The notes: generated from the sequence alone by a model not told the origin. A stretch of DNA of 64,000 nt from Alcaligenaceae bacterium (GCA_030538235.1 JAUNUJ010000004.1:124001-188000), one strand, 5' to 3'; counted from the first letter of the stretch, positions 18,970 through 29,838 are shown. Translations and numbers: made by a program.

Positions 18970-19677
18970 CTAGTGACCCAGATAGGCTTTACCCACCTCG
19001 TCATTAAGCAATAGATTAGCTCCCGTATCATGCAAAACAATACGACCAGTTTCCAGCACATAGCCACGATCGGCGATTTGTAGCGCTTTATTCGCGTTTT
19101 GCTCCACCAAAAACACCGTAATCCCCTCTTCGCGGATGGTTTTAATGATCTCAAAAATTTGCTCAATAATTAGCGGCGCCAGACCGAGCGTCGGTTCATC
19201 TAACAAAAGCATTTTCGGCTTACTCATCAGCGCACGAGCAATGGCTAACATCTGTTGTTCACCTCCAGACATCAGTCCGGAGCGCTGATTAGCACGCTCT
19301 TCCAAGCGAGGAAAGAGGTCAAAGACGTGCGCAATACCCGCTTCGGTTTCTTCACGCTTGAGAAAAAAGGCACCCATCTTAAGATTTTCCAAGACATTTA
19401 AGTCTGGAAAAACGCGTCGACCCTCTGGCGATATGGCGATGCCTTTACGCATAATGGCATGAGTTTGCAACTCGGAAATATCCTCACCCATAAAACTAAT
19501 GCTCCCCGTGCGCACACGCGGATTGCCGCAAATAGTCATCAAGGTCGTGGTTTTGCCTGCACCATTACTACCAATTAAAGTAACAATCTCACCCTCTTGT
19601 ACCTCAAGGCTGACATTGTGTAAGGCCTGGATCGCTCCATAACCCGAATTAATATTGTCCAGTTTTAACATTGCCAT
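18970..19677 (-). CDS. livF: branched-chain amino acid ABC transporter ATPase LivF
   Basis: 235-residue ATPase subunit. Walker A is GSNGAGKTT near residue 37, the signature is LMSGGEQQMLAIARAL, Walker B is MLLLDEPTLGLAP, and the H-loop is reduced to FLVEQNANKAL, in which Gln replaces His as is usual for LivF. It pairs with LivG on the LivHM membrane channel. Last gene of the operon, two bases after livG, followed by a terminator. Confidence 0.94.
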   Translation of the reverse strand: MAMLKLDNINSGYGAIQALHNVSLEVQEGEIVTLIGSNGAGKTTTLMTICGNPRVRTGSISFMGEDISELQTHAIMRKGIAISPEGRRVFPDLNVLENLKMGAFFLKREETEAGIAHVFDLFPRLEERANQRSGLMSGGEQQMLAIARALMSKPKMLLLDEPTLGLAPLIIEQIFEIIKTIREEGITVFLVEQNANKALQIADRGYVLETGRIVLHDTGANLLLNDEVGKAYLGH

Positions 19678-19679
19678 GA

Positions 19680-20441
19680 TTACTCTCCGAGATATGCCTT
19701 AATGACTTTAGGGTCATTGCGCACTTGCTCCGGGGTACCGGTAATTAATGGCTTACCGTACTCCATCGCCAAAATACGATCGGAAATATTCATAATCAAT
19801 CCCATATCATGCTCAATTAATAACACTGCTAAATCATAATCATGACGCAGTTGATTGATCAAATTGGCTAATTCAATTTTTTCCTGGGGGTTCAAACCGG
19901 CAGCCGGTTCATCAAGTAACAATAGCGTGGGATCAGTAATCATACAACGAGCAATTTCCAGACGGCGCTGATGACCATAAGCCAGATTACCTGCTTCACG
20001 ATTAGCGAATTCCTTGATCCCCATAAATTCTAACCAAAACACCGCCTTTTCTAAAGAGCGTTGTTCAGCTCGGCGGTGACTCGGTAAATTCAACAAACCG
20101 GGTAAAAAACCCGCGCTTTGATTGTGTTGAGCCACCAAAAGATTTTCTAAAACCGATAAGTTTTTGAATAAACGCACGTTTTGAAAGGTTCTAACTAAAC
20201 CCTGCTTAGCCACTAAGTGACTAGTCCATCCGGTAATGTCTTGACCATTTAAAACAATCGAACCAGAGGTGGGTTTGTAAAAGCCACTGACGCAGTTAAA
20301 AACCGTGGTTTTACCGGCGCCATTGGGACCGATAATTGCAAAAATCTCATTTTTTCTCACATCAAATGAGACATTATCAACGGCTAATAAACCACCAAAG
20401 CGCATGCAGATATCGCGAGTTTCTAAGACAACCTCACTCAT
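19680..20441 (-). CDS. livG: branched-chain amino acid ABC transporter ATPase LivG
   Basis: 253-residue ATPase subunit. Walker A is GPNGAGKTTVFN; the signature region is LAYGHQRRLEIARCM, with YGHQ replacing the canonical SGGQ as in other LivG proteins. Walker B is LLLLDEPAAGLNP and the switch is LLIEHDMGLIM. The stop overlaps nothing but abuts livF; the start touches the livM stop at 20441. Substrates are inferred from the family and may be leucine-type amino acids, amides or aromatic acids. Confidence 0.94.
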   Translation of the reverse strand: MSEVVLETRDICMRFGGLLAVDNVSFDVRKNEIFAIIGPNGAGKTTVFNCVSGFYKPTSGSIVLNGQDITGWTSHLVAKQGLVRTFQNVRLFKNLSVLENLLVAQHNQSAGFLPGLLNLPSHRRAEQRSLEKAVFWLEFMGIKEFANREAGNLAYGHQRRLEIARCMITDPTLLLLDEPAAGLNPQEKIELANLINQLRHDYDLAVLLIEHDMGLIMNISDRILAMEYGKPLITGTPEQVRNDPKVIKAYLGE

Positions 20442-21670
20442 TATTTAATCTCCACATGTGGCCGCTGTGCGGGCAATAAACCCTGAGGACGCCAGACCAT
20501 CATAAGCACCATGACCAGACCAAAGATTAGCATACGATACTCGGCAAATTGACGAGCAATCTCCGGTAAGGCGGTTAATAAAATAGCGGCCAGAATCACG
20601 CCAAGCTGTGAACCCATCCCCCCTAAAACTACCACCGCTAGAATCAAGGCAGATTCAATAAAAGTAAAAGACTCCGGATTGACCAGACCTTGGCGCGCGG
20701 CAAAAAAGGCACCGCCAAAACCGGCAAACATCGCCCCTAAAGTAAAGGCCGATAACTTAATATTGGTCGGATTTAAACCGAGTGAGCGACAAGCAATTTC
20801 ATCTTCGCGTAAGGCCTCCCAAGCGCGACCCAAGGGCATCCGAATCAGGCGGTTAGACACCAACAGCGTAATCACTGCTAAAGCCAACGCCAACAGATAC
20901 AGATAAATCACTACATGGTTGGCATTGTATGCCCAACCCATCATTTGGTGAAAAGTTTCCTCACCGGCAGGCGCACGGCGAGCCATTGCATGACCCAATA
21001 GCGTTGGTTTAGGAATATTGGCGATGCCGTCAGGACCGCCAGTCCACTGACTCAAGTTAATCAGTAAAAGACGAATGATCTCACCAAAGCCTAGGGTCAC
21101 AATGGCTAAATAGTCACCGCGCAATCTCAATACCGGAAAACCCAAGATATAACCAAATAAGGCAGCCATGGCACCGGCCATTGGCAAGGAAGCCCAGAAA
21201 CCCCAATCGGCCCAGTAGAACAGCAAGGCGTAAGTATAGGCCCCTACCGCATAGAAACCTACAAAACCGAGGTCAAGCAAACCGGCATAGCCCACAACGA
21301 TATTTAAACCCAAACCCAGCATCACATAAATCAAGACCAGCGTGGCAATATCCACATGAGCTCGTGAGCTGAAAAAGGGCCAAATCACCGCTGCGATAAC
21401 CACTAATAAAATCAATAGATTAATCGTGCGTGTTTTTAAGACAGGTAAGCTCCAACCACTACCTCTCTTGTTTTTTGATAAACCCTTAAAAATATAAGGT
21501 CTGATTAACTGCACCACAAAAACGGCAGCCACCCCCATCAGGATAAACTCCCAATCAGGCACAATATGCGTTTGTGCGCCTTGGCGCACTAACTGTAAAC
21601 CAAAGATGGGGATGGTTAAAATGGCTGTCAGTACAGCAGAAAAAAATGCGTTTTTAAGATTTTCGGCCAT
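20441..21670 (-). CDS. livM: branched-chain amino acid ABC transporter permease LivM
   Basis: 409-residue permease. A region of about 95 residues with two or three extra membrane segments precedes the core ([14 protein letters not shown] onward), as in E. coli LivM. The core has about eight membrane segments and the coupling motif [25 protein letters not shown], which contacts the ATPases. The start ATG overlaps the livH stop by one base, a sign of translational coupling. Confidence 0.94.
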   Translation of the reverse strand: MAENLKNAFFSAVLTAILTIPIFGLQLVRQGAQTHIVPDWEFILMGVAAVFVVQLIRPYIFKGLSKNKRGSGWSLPVLKTRTINLLILLVVIAAVIWPFFSSRAHVDIATLVLIYVMLGLGLNIVVGYAGLLDLGFVGFYAVGAYTYALLFYWADWGFWASLPMAGAMAALFGYILGFPVLRLRGDYLAIVTLGFGEIIRLLLINLSQWTGGPDGIANIPKPTLLGHAMARRAPAGEETFHQMMGWAYNANHVVIYLYLLALALAVITLLVSNRLIRMPLGRAWEALREDEIACRSLGLNPTNIKLSAFTLGAMFAGFGGAFFAARQGLVNPESFTFIESALILAVVVLGGMGSQLGVILAAILLTALPEIARQFAEYRMLIFGLVMVLMMVWRPQGLLPAQRPHVEIK

Positions 21671-22593
21671 TAGACTTTCTCCACTTCCGGCTTACCTAAA
21701 AGCCCTGTTGGACGGAATAGAAGAATCAATACTAGCAAGCTAAAGGCCACAATATCTTTGTATTCAGAAGACCAATAAGCAGCAGCCAGCGTTTCAACTA
21801 CGCCAAGTAAAAGACCCCCTAAAATCGCTCCGGGGATACTGCCGATACCGCCAAGTACTGCAGCGGTAAATGCCTTGATGCCGGCAATAAAACCGATAAA
21901 CGGATTTAATTTACCAATGGATAGCGCGATTAACACCCCGCCTACCGCAGCTAACATCGCGCCTAGAATAAAAGTAAATGAAACCACGCGGTTGGTATCA
22001 ATGCCAAGCAGATTAGCCATATGCATATCTTGGGAACAGGCCCGTGAAGCACGACCCATGCGGGAATTCTTAATGTAAAAAGTCAAAGCGACCATTAAGA
22101 CAAACACCACCACGATAATCAACAGACGCGAGTACGAGAACATGACCGGATAACCAATGCCCAGATCCCACTTGAAAGAACCGGACATGATATTTGGGAC
22201 TGCCATATCACGTGCACCCTGACCGAGTGCCACCCAGTTTTGTAGGAAGATCGACATACCGATGGCTGCGATCAAAGACACTAAGCGCGGGCTATTACGT
22301 GCCGGTCGATAAGCAAGACGCTCAATGGTATAACCGTAAACACCGGTCACCAAGGCAGCTACTAAAATCATAAATAAAATCAATAAAGGCAAAGGTAAAA
22401 AGCCATTGACCCCGATTGCGGTTAAAGTAACCAAGCCTACATACGCGCCTATCATATACACTTCGCCGTGTGCGAAGTTAATCATGCCAATAATGCCATA
22501 GACCATGGTATAGCCAATTGCAATTAAGGCATAAATGGCTCCTAGTGAGAGCCCATTAAATAATTGCTGGATAAGCTGAGGCAGAAAATCCAT
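21670..22593 (-). CDS. livH: branched-chain amino acid ABC transporter permease LivH
   Basis: 307-residue permease with about eight membrane segments. Hallmarks are the N-terminal [39 protein letters not shown], and the ATPase coupling loop [20 protein letters not shown]. First gene of livH-livM-livG-livF. No livK binding-protein gene lies upstream or downstream in this window, so the substrate protein must be encoded elsewhere. Confidence 0.94.
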   Translation of the reverse strand: MDFLPQLIQQLFNGLSLGAIYALIAIGYTMVYGIIGMINFAHGEVYMIGAYVGLVTLTAIGVNGFLPLPLLILFMILVAALVTGVYGYTIERLAYRPARNSPRLVSLIAAIGMSIFLQNWVALGQGARDMAVPNIMSGSFKWDLGIGYPVMFSYSRLLIIVVVFVLMVALTFYIKNSRMGRASRACSQDMHMANLLGIDTNRVVSFTFILGAMLAAVGGVLIALSIGKLNPFIGFIAGIKAFTAAVLGGIGSIPGAILGGLLLGVVETLAAAYWSSEYKDIVAFSLLVLILLFRPTGLLGKPEVEKV

Positions 22594-22709
22594 AAGTTCG
22601 TGCCCTTATAAATAAAACAATTGCCAATGATAATACTTACTGTACTTTGAAACTATTGGCAAAAACACTTAAATACTGATACAAATCTTGAAAAAGAAAA
22701 CGATTATAT

Positions 22710-22738
22710 AAAAAAAGAAGCCTACTGTGAGGCTTCTA
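22710..22738 (-). terminator. terminator after the VUT-family transporter gene
   Basis: On the minus strand AGAAGCCT and AGGCTTCT pair around a six-base loop and run into seven T residues (reading leftward from 22716). It lies 28 bases past the stop at 22766 and shields the liv operon from upstream transcription. Confidence 0.9.
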
Positions 22739-22765
22739 GTTAATTTCTCTTATATTGTCGGTTTA

Positions 22766-23380
22766 TTATACCGCTTGTTGGTCATTAGTCATCTCGATCT
22801 TTTTTTTAAATTTAGCGGCACCGAGATTCCACATCAATGCCCTAAATGGCGCTAATAACAAAACAGACAGACTGACTTTAATCAGCAAGTCTCCTAGGGT
22901 AAGCGTAAACCAAGGCACACCGGTACCGATAAAGGCCACACCAAAGAAGATAAAGGTATCAATTGTGGAGGCTAAAATCCCTGCTAATAATGGCGCCAAC
23001 CACCAAGCCTTTTGACGTAAGCGGTGAAACACAAAGATATCAAGAATATGCGCCATCAAAAAGGCCGAACCGGAAGCCAAGGCAATCCTAGGGGTCGATA
23101 AGTAGATTGACACAATCAATGCCATGCCGAAGCCCCAATAAACAATACTACGGGCAGCTTGTGGACCAAAGCGACGATTTAACAGATCAGTGACCAGAAA
23201 AGTGACCGGATAAGTTAGAGCACCAAAGGTTAACCAATCATTAATATGAAATTGTGGCTGCACAAAGTAGTTTGAGGCGGCCACCAAAATGCACATGATC
23301 ACCAAAGCAATCAGGCGCTGATGTTTTTTTAATGGTTCAAACACCATTGAAGTAGCTGGTAGGTCTTGATTTTGACGCAT
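22766..23380 (-). CDS. VUT family transporter (YhhQ-like queuosine precursor transporter)
   Basis: 204-residue integral membrane protein with about six hydrophobic segments. It resembles the vitamin-uptake-transporter family, whose E. coli member YhhQ imports queuosine precursors. Supporting features are ASNYFVQ near the start, LTYPVTFLVTDLLNRRFG, HILDIFVFHRLRQKAWWLAP and STIDTFIFFGVAF. Both termini are cytoplasmic and polar. It follows proC by 34 bases and probably shares its transcript; a strong terminator follows. Confidence 0.85.
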   Translation of the reverse strand: MRQNQDLPATSMVFEPLKKHQRLIALVIMCILVAASNYFVQPQFHINDWLTFGALTYPVTFLVTDLLNRRFGPQAARSIVYWGFGMALIVSIYLSTPRIALASGSAFLMAHILDIFVFHRLRQKAWWLAPLLAGILASTIDTFIFFGVAFIGTGVPWFTLTLGDLLIKVSLSVLLLAPFRALMWNLGAAKFKKKIEMTNDQQAV

Positions 23381-23414
23381 TGATATAGAGTAATAACTAG
23401 ATGATGTCGATGGT

Positions 23415-24248
23415 TTAATTTTTAGGGGCTAACTCATGGGCCATTGCCTGTGCCCTGTCATACGCGGCTTTCATGGCGTTAGCGACAATGCCTTTGAGGT
23501 CACTACGGGCCAACACGGCCAGTGCCTGTTCGGTGGTGCCTTTTTTGGAGGTGACACTCTCTCTTAGGGCGGACAGTGGTTGACTCGATTGCTCCATCAT
23601 CAGACTCGCGCCCTTAAGTGTTTGTACCGCGTGCTCTCGTGCTGTGGTCTCATCATAGCCTAAGGCCATCGCACCCTCCACTAACGCCTCAGCAAATAGA
23701 TAAACATAAGCCACGCCACTACCACTTAAGGCTGTTACCGCGTCCATCATGGACTCTTGTTCAAAGAAATCCAAACGGCCACAGGCTTGGAAAATATCAA
23801 CAAAATGCTTACGCTCTACTGCTGTCACTGCAGTCGAACAATAGGCCCCAATCACTCCCTCACCAATCAAGGAGGGGGTATTTGGCATAGTGCGAATAAT
23901 TTTTAGCGAAGCATCCTCCTGATCACTCAGAAAGTGAGCCAGACTATCAACCGTCAATCCAGCAGCCACACTAATCACTAATTTATCCGCAGAAAAATAG
24001 TCTTGATAATCCTCTAGTACCGCCTGCATCATCTGAGGCTTGACAGCCAGAACCCAGATCCGAGCATCGGCAAAGGCGGGACCGGCACCAATTTGTACAT
24101 GCTGTACCCCCTTGGCTTGCCAGTTCTTGACAGAAGACTCTGAATTGACAGATATTAATAGATTGTCAGCAGAACAACTCCCCTGCTCTAACATCCCATC
24201 AATAATAGCGGCAGCCATATTGCCGCCGCCAATAAATGCTATGCTCAT
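23415..24248 (-). CDS. proC: pyrroline-5-carboxylate reductase
   Basis: Last step of proline synthesis, NAD(P)H-dependent. 277 residues. The Rossmann motif IAFIGGGNMAAAIIDGML opens the protein; VLAVKPQ, IRTMPNTPSLIGEG and the signature ALSGSGVAYVYLFAEALVEGAMALG follow, with the C-terminal dimerisation helices and SLRESVTSKKGTTEQAL. It lies 18 bases after selD on the same strand, so it may be the tail of the selenium transcript, although its function is unrelated. Confidence 0.96.
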   Translation of the reverse strand: MSIAFIGGGNMAAAIIDGMLEQGSCSADNLLISVNSESSVKNWQAKGVQHVQIGAGPAFADARIWVLAVKPQMMQAVLEDYQDYFSADKLVISVAAGLTVDSLAHFLSDQEDASLKIIRTMPNTPSLIGEGVIGAYCSTAVTAVERKHFVDIFQACGRLDFFEQESMMDAVTALSGSGVAYVYLFAEALVEGAMALGYDETTAREHAVQTLKGASLMMEQSSQPLSALRESVTSKKGTTEQALAVLARSDLKGIVANAMKAAYDRAQAMAHELAPKN

Positions 24249-24266
24249 AAAAAAATTAATTTAAAA

Positions 24267-25340
24267 TTAAACCACTTTGACCTTGGGTTGATCGCTTAGC
24301 GCACCGACTTCACCGATGATGCAGGCGCGATTAAATCCTTCAGTCTTAAAAATACGTAACACATCATCCACACTGTCAGGACTGACGGCCAATAACAAAC
24401 CGCCAGAAGTTTGAGGATCTGTTAATAATGCACGGTCCACCTCGGTTAAGGAATCCGCTAAATCAATAGATTGAGAAATGGCATGCCAGTTACGTCCTGA
24501 GGCACCGGTAATATAACCCTGCTCGGCCAATTCACGAGCGCCATCTAAAAACGGCACCGCATCTAAGCTAATGTGCAGATCAACACCGGAAGCACGGGCA
24601 ATCTCTGATGAATGCCCCAATAAACCAAAACCGGTCACATCAGTCATCGCATGCACACCGGCTAATGGACCAAGTTTAGCACCGGCGGTATTTAGCTGAG
24701 TGGTTGACTCAATCATCAGCTGATAAGACGCTTCAGGTAATTCATTTTTCTTAAGAGCAGCTGAGAACACACCAATGCCCAAGCCCTTGCCGAGAATCAA
24801 GACATCACCGCTTTTAGCATTGGAGTTACGCTTAATCTGATCCGGATGAATCGTACCCATCGCCGCTAAACCGTAAATCGGTTCAACCGAGTCGATTGAA
24901 TGACCGCCTGGCACGGGAATACCGGCCTGATGACAGACATCTGCTCCACCCTGCAAAATCAATGCAATCTGATCGTGCGGCAGAACATTAATCGGCATAG
25001 CGACCAAAGCCAAGGCCATCACCGGCGTACCACCCATCGCATAGATATCTGATAAGGCATTGGTCGCAGCGATACGACCAAAATCATAAGGATCGTCCAC
25101 AATAGGCATAAAAAAGTCAGTGGTTGCGATTAATGCTTGTTCGTCATTTAAACGAAAAACTGCCGCATCATCGGCAGTTTCATTGCCCACAAGAAGGTTA
25201 GGAAAAGCTTGGCCTTGCGGCATTTTCGACATCAAATTAGAGAGGACATCGGGTGCTATTTTGCAGCCACAACCACCGCCGTGCGATAAAGAGGTTAAAC
25301 GCGGTGATTCAGTTAATTGCTTTGAATTATTTTCGGCCAT
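24267..25340 (-). CDS. selD: selenide, water dikinase SelD
   Basis: Makes selenophosphate from selenide and ATP, the selenium donor for tRNA-Sec. 357 residues. The catalytic Cys is in SHGGGCGCKI (the first Cys of CGC; some homologues have Sec here), followed by the Lys of the ATP site. DDAAVFRLND and ATTDFFMPIVDDPYDFGRIAATNALSD are family signatures. The open frame extends back through the tRNA-Sec gene to 25454; GGTGAG five bases before ATG 25338-25340 fixes the true start. Part of the selA-selB-tRNA-selD locus. Confidence 0.95.
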   Translation of the reverse strand: MAENNSKQLTESPRLTSLSHGGGCGCKIAPDVLSNLMSKMPQGQAFPNLLVGNETADDAAVFRLNDEQALIATTDFFMPIVDDPYDFGRIAATNALSDIYAMGGTPVMALALVAMPINVLPHDQIALILQGGADVCHQAGIPVPGGHSIDSVEPIYGLAAMGTIHPDQIKRNSNAKSGDVLILGKGLGIGVFSAALKKNELPEASYQLMIESTTQLNTAGAKLGPLAGVHAMTDVTGFGLLGHSSEIARASGVDLHISLDAVPFLDGARELAEQGYITGASGRNWHAISQSIDLADSLTEVDRALLTDPQTSGGLLLAVSPDSVDDVLRIFKTEGFNRACIIGEVGALSDQPKVKVV

Positions 25341-25365
25341 GAGACTCACCATCCGGAAATATAAG

Positions 25366-25461
25366 TGGCGGAAGGTAGCAGGAGTCGAACCTACCTGGGA
25401 ATGTCTGACATCCCCAACTGGATTTGAAGCCCAGCCGCAACACCGGTTACGCATACCTTCC
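25366..25461 (-). tRNA. selC: tRNA-Sec (UCA), selC
   Basis: 96 bases including an encoded CCA (25366-25368). The acceptor stem has eight pairs (GGAAGGTA with TACCTTCC), with discriminator G. The anticodon loop CTTCAAA carries UCA at 25425-25427. A long variable arm pairs GGGGATGT with ACATTCCC, and the T loop reads TTCGACT. All are hallmarks of selenocysteine tRNA, and it resembles E. coli selC closely. It lies 20 bases after selB and 25 before selD on the same strand, so it is probably processed from the selenium mRNA. Confidence 0.97.
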
Positions 25462-25481
25462 GAAGATTTTTTAAGAGACTA

Positions 25482-27419
25482 TTATAACCAATCTAATGAA
25501 TTGTTGCGAACTAATCTCCGCTCCTTCACACGACGTGTTAAACCGACTCGATCAAAGTATTCCAAGATCTGCACTGCTCGCTTGCGACCCAAGCCGGAAG
25601 CATCTCTAAAGTCCGTTGTGACGATATCATCTTGAGGGACAAGACTCAATACAATATTGGCCAAATCTTGCAAGGCCTGACGATGATAAAACAGATCATG
25701 AACGACTTGGAATATCTCACCCTGACGACTCAATCGTCGCAAGACCTGGCGTACATCACCTTCTTCAGCTGACAATTGCTTGCTAATATCACGTACCCAA
25801 GGTGGATTGGCACCACCGGCCGCAACCAATGGCAAAATTTGTTCAGCCAGAGCGGCTTCTTTTTCAGACAAGACCGGGATATGCCCCGGTAAATGCAATA
25901 AGCTTCGTGTACGAGCGATTAAACCCTGCTCCAACAAATATCGCACCAGTAATTGCCAAAGCGCATCTGATAACTTTGGCAACGTCATGCGACGCAGACG
26001 AAGAATTTCCACACCCACTTCATCCGGTGACTGCTCATGAAATTCGATCAATCGACGAGTAACTTGTTCAGCTAATGCCTGCCAGTGACTTTCCATAATC
26101 CAGGTTTTTTGAGCCTGTGAGCCACTTGGCACCAACTCCAACACAGGAGCCGGCTTTTCTAATTTAGCTAAGGGTTTAGCAGTTAAACGTAAAAGTGTTT
26201 GTTCACTTAACCCGTAAGGCGCTTGCTTTAATAACACCTCAAGTCCGGCGCCATTTAAAAAGGCTAAAACGCCATCTAACCAAGCTAAACGCTCAGCTGA
26301 ACGTCGCTTACGATCAGGCGCATTGGGGTGTAAAATACGACCTCCACCAATGGTTTGTGTGGCTTGCGGATTGCGGATAATAAAGCGATCACCGGTCATG
26401 CTGCAAATTGGCTCTTCTGAGACCAACTGCACCTTGGCACTTTGCCCTGGTTCCACCCTATCCATACTTAAAGGCACTGCATGAACATGATAATGTTTCG
26501 CTGCAATATGCAAATGCAAAGGCGTCCACGCTTGAATATGCTGATCTGATGAGCTCATTAACTGCAGATCAACGTCAATGTTAAATGACGGTGTAAAAGT
26601 GCGCGCATCAGCGATCCAGTCGCCGCGTTCAATCTCATCCTTGGCGATACCACCTAAATTTAATGCGCAACGCTGTCCGGCACGGCCTGTTTTAGACGCT
26701 TGGTCCTGGGCATGGATGGAACGCACACGGACTCCGCTTGCAGAAGGAAAATGCCTCAAATCAATCGCCTCGCCCGCAGCATCACCGGCTTGCACCTCCA
26801 GATTTAACTCGCCACTATGAACCGTACCGGTAACTACCGTACCCTGACCAGTCAGAGTAAAAACACGGTCAACAGACAATCTAAATAAGCCTTCAGTTTT
26901 TTGGCTGCTACGCTCTTGAGCCTCTTTAAATAAATGCTCACGTAACTGTGCTACGCCCGGACAATTCTCATCAATGGCATTAGTCACAAATACCGGTGCA
27001 TTATCCAGAAAACCACCTGCCACCAAGGCGCGAATTTCTTGCTTAACCTGGCTTAAGCGTGCCTCATCAACGGTGGCGGATTTGGTAATAACCACGGCAC
27101 CAGCGGTGATACTAAGAATCGATAAAATCGCCAAATGCTCACGTGTCTGCGGCATCACACCGTCATCAGCAGCGATCACCATAAGCGCATAATCAATTCC
27201 GGTGGCACCAGATACCATCGTACGAATTAAACGCTCATGCCCCGGCACATCAATAAAGCCAAGTACATCGCCATTAGGTAGCGGTGTGTAGGCATAACCT
27301 AATTGAATCGAAATGCCGCGCTTTTTTTCTTCTTCGAGGCGGTCGGTTTCAACACCGGTTAAAGCGCGTATTAAAGTGGTTTTACCATGGTCAATATGGC
27401 CTGCTGTACCAACAATCAT
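25482..27419 (-). CDS. selB: selenocysteine-specific elongation factor SelB
   Basis: Brings Sec-tRNA to UGA codons marked by a SECIS hairpin. 645 residues. EF-Tu-like GTPase (1-170): G1 [10 protein letters not shown]3 DVPGHE. The G4 motif reads TKSA (112-115) instead of [NT]KxD; the base-specifying Asp is Ala (codon 27075-27077). Beta-barrel domains follow (175-370) with [12 protein letters not shown]. Winged helices, which bind SECIS RNA, fill the C-terminus and end with [29 protein letters not shown]. The start at [10 protein letters not shown] is exact. It is three bases downstream of selA. Confidence 0.96.
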   Translation of the reverse strand: MIVGTAGHIDHGKTTLIRALTGVETDRLEEEKKRGISIQLGYAYTPLPNGDVLGFIDVPGHERLIRTMVSGATGIDYALMVIAADDGVMPQTREHLAILSILSITAGAVVITKSATVDEARLSQVKQEIRALVAGGFLDNAPVFVTNAIDENCPGVAQLREHLFKEAQERSSQKTEGLFRLSVDRVFTLTGQGTVVTGTVHSGELNLEVQAGDAAGEAIDLRHFPSASGVRVRSIHAQDQASKTGRAGQRCALNLGGIAKDEIERGDWIADARTFTPSFNIDVDLQLMSSSDQHIQAWTPLHLHIAAKHYHVHAVPLSMDRVEPGQSAKVQLVSEEPICSMTGDRFIIRNPQATQTIGGGRILHPNAPDRKRRSAERLAWLDGVLAFLNGAGLEVLLKQAPYGLSEQTLLRLTAKPLAKLEKPAPVLELVPSGSQAQKTWIMESHWQALAEQVTRRLIEFHEQSPDEVGVEILRLRRMTLPKLSDALWQLLVRYLLEQGLIARTRSLLHLPGHIPVLSEKEAALAEQILPLVAAGGANPPWVRDISKQLSAEEGDVRQVLRRLSRQGEIFQVVHDLFYHRQALQDLANIVLSLVPQDDIVTTDFRDASGLGRKRAVQILEYFDRVGLTRRVKERRLVRNNSLDWL

Positions 27420-27422
27420 AAA

Positions 27423-28862
27423 CTAAGCACTCTTTAAATTTTGTTGTAGTTGCTCTATAAACTCGCTTTGTTGATGAGTCTCTAAACAACGTAAATCCAA
27501 TAATAAAGTATCCTCTGCTATGCGTGCTATCACCGGTTTTGGTAATTGACGCAAGCGCACTTCTAGGGCGATTAAGTGACGTCCGGGACGACCCTGGCCA
27601 ATATATCTAATGGCTAAACCGTGACTTGGCAACTGCTCAACCGGCATCGCCCCACTACCAATCTGGCTCATCATCCCTTCAGCACTGACTGCAAAGTTCT
27701 CGCCAACCCATTGGCGTACAGGTGTAAGTACTTCGGCAGCTGTTTGTTCAATCTCTTGCTGGCTACGCGTAAATAATCGCAAGGTGGTTAACCGTTGAGC
27801 TAACAATTCAGGACTACGATAGAGTTGCAAAATCGGCTCCAGTGCCGCTAAAGTAATTTTGCCAACACGAAGCGCGCGCTTCAAAGGATTTTTCTTGATT
27901 TTGGCAATCAAATCAGCACGCCCGACAATTAAACCGGCTTGGGGCCCACCCAATAGTTTATCGCCACTAAAAGTCACGATATCAGCCCCGGCTTCGATAG
28001 TCTGTCGCACCGTCACCTCCGGCGGCAAACCCCACTTAGTCAAATCAACAAGGGTACCACTGCCTAAATCAACGGTTGCTGGTAGTCCATGCTTTTTAGC
28101 AATAGCTGCGACTTCATTGATAGTGACTTCCTTGGTAAATCCTGATATCTCGTAATTACTGCAATGCACCTTCATCAACATCGCAGTGTCAGCAGAGATT
28201 GCTTCCTCATAATCCCTTGCATGGGTACGATTGGTGGTGCCAATTTCAACCAACCTCGAATTAGCTCGCTTCATAATGTCCGGGATTCTGAAAGAACCAC
28301 CAATTTCCACTAACTCACCACGTGAGACCACAACCTCTCGCTCATAAGCCAACGCATTGAGCATCAATAAGACGGCGGCTGCATTGTTATTGACCACTGT
28401 AGCGGCTTCAGCTCCAGTCAGTTCACACAATAACTCCTCAATTAAATCATCACGGTCACCGCGGCCACCTGAGGCCAGATCATATTCAAGATTCATTGGG
28501 TTGCGCATCGCTTCAACCACTGCCTCAACCGCAACCTCGGGTAACAATGCACGTCCTAAATTTGTATGCAATACGACACCGGTGAGATTGAACACAGAGC
28601 GCAAACGCGACTGATTGCTTTGCTGTAATGCCTGAGCAATTATTTCAGCAAACTGCGTGCACACGCTGACTGCTTTTAAATCAATTACCAAGGTCTCTTG
28701 CTGATGAATTTTCTGACGCAAATCCTTTAACGCCTCACGCACTTCATGACTAACTTGGCTATGTCCATAGTTTGTGATCAAGTCTTTGAAAGGCTCGCTA
28801 CTCAATAATTTATCGACCGATGGCAGATCACTAAATGAAAGCGTGTTATTAGTTTGCGTCAT
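27423..28862 (-). CDS. selA: L-seryl-tRNA(Sec) selenium transferase SelA
   Basis: PLP enzyme that converts Ser-tRNA(Sec) to Sec-tRNA(Sec) using selenophosphate. 479 residues, close to the E. coli length (463). The PLP lysine lies in [18 protein letters not shown]. Other features are [18 protein letters not shown], the NNNAAAVLL segment and the C-terminal [21 protein letters not shown]. Operon order is fdhE, selA, selB, tRNA-Sec, selD, with gaps of 40, 3, 20 and 25 bases. Confidence 0.97.
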   Translation of the reverse strand: MTQTNNTLSFSDLPSVDKLLSSEPFKDLITNYGHSQVSHEVREALKDLRQKIHQQETLVIDLKAVSVCTQFAEIIAQALQQSNQSRLRSVFNLTGVVLHTNLGRALLPEVAVEAVVEAMRNPMNLEYDLASGGRGDRDDLIEELLCELTGAEAATVVNNNAAAVLLMLNALAYEREVVVSRGELVEIGGSFRIPDIMKRANSRLVEIGTTNRTHARDYEEAISADTAMLMKVHCSNYEISGFTKEVTINEVAAIAKKHGLPATVDLGSGTLVDLTKWGLPPEVTVRQTIEAGADIVTFSGDKLLGGPQAGLIVGRADLIAKIKKNPLKRALRVGKITLAALEPILQLYRSPELLAQRLTTLRLFTRSQQEIEQTAAEVLTPVRQWVGENFAVSAEGMMSQIGSGAMPVEQLPSHGLAIRYIGQGRPGRHLIALEVRLRQLPKPVIARIAEDTLLLDLRCLETHQQSEFIEQLQQNLKSA

Positions 28863-28902
28863 AAATTCCTCTAATTAATTACTCTCTGTATTACTCTGTT
28901 GC

Positions 28903-29835
28903 CTACTCTTCAACCGCTTGCCACAAGAAGGGGTTGCCACTGGCTCGCTCAAAACCCTCTTCGGCCATGAGGACATCCAATTGCAGAGAGGCAAGATCAT
29001 CGGCTATCGGTTCAGCATAGAGATCTTTTTCTTGATAGAATATTTTTCGGTAACTATTACAACTTGGGCAAGTTTCAGCTTTAATCGCTTCAGATTGTCC
29101 TTCTAGATGATAATAACTGATGTCTTTAGTGCTCTGACAGGTACTACAAACGACACGCACCATATGCCACAAGGTTGAACATAAAGAACAGCTCAAATAA
29201 CGAATCCCTTGATTGCTGCCAATTTGTACCACGCTGCTTACCGGCAACGAACCACAACAAGGACACACACCGACTTCCTTTTGCACCACAGGTAGATTTT
29301 CAGTACCAAGTCCTATCGCTAACTGCATCCAGTAAACTTGCAAAGCAGCCATGATTACCGGTGCAAGCGCAGGATCCGTATCTTGGTCAGCCAACACACG
29401 ATCTGCAACTGCTTCTATTGAGGCACTATCGTCATCGATTTGTTTTAACATGGATTCGGCGACTTTAATGGCTGCAGCCGGCACTCCATCCGCTGTCAAC
29501 AAGTACTGCAAAATATCAGCAAGGATTTTTAACCAAACAGCATCTCTTTCGATGGTATCAGTCTGCAATGCCGGCATACCGTATTTTAGAGAAGTTTCAA
29601 TTTTCTCAGCTTCAACACCAGGTACCTCATACTTAGCAAAGACCCTTTCTTGTGCTTCAGAAATTGCGGCAACCAACAGTAGATAATCTTTTAAGGGATT
29701 GTCAGGCGCCAATTGCTTTAAACGAGCGGCACGGTTTGCAAAAACCGATTTGCCCTCAGGCAAGATAATACGAGGAAAAGAGGCTAAGCTCTCATCTAAA
29801 ATTTCTTCTTTAGGTCTAATTTTTTGCAATGTCAT
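28903..29835 (-). CDS. fdhE: formate dehydrogenase accessory protein FdhE
   Basis: Cytoplasmic maturation factor needed for active Tat-exported formate dehydrogenase. 310 residues. The C-terminal half has the rubredoxin-like CxxC set: CPCC, CSLC, CSTC and CPSC, between about residues 190 and 265, including GSLPVSSVVQ and GIRYLSCSLCSTLWH. Its Shine-Dalgarno GGAG lies directly behind the U-tract of the terminator that follows fdnG, so expression depends on readthrough or on a nearby promoter. It links the dehydrogenase to the sel genes. Confidence 0.95.
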   Translation of the reverse strand: MTLQKIRPKEEILDESLASFPRIILPEGKSVFANRAARLKQLAPDNPLKDYLLLVAAISEAQERVFAKYEVPGVEAEKIETSLKYGMPALQTDTIERDAVWLKILADILQYLLTADGVPAAAIKVAESMLKQIDDDSASIEAVADRVLADQDTDPALAPVIMAALQVYWMQLAIGLGTENLPVVQKEVGVCPCCGSLPVSSVVQIGSNQGIRYLSCSLCSTLWHMVRVVCSTCQSTKDISYYHLEGQSEAIKAETCPSCNSYRKIFYQEKDLYAEPIADDLASLQLDVLMAEEGFERASGNPFLWQAVEE

Positions 29836-29838
29836 ACT

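Noticed and set aside
25341-25454. A longer selD product reading through the tRNA-Sec gene
   Set aside because: The extra residues are the translated tRNA; a good ribosome site precedes 25340.
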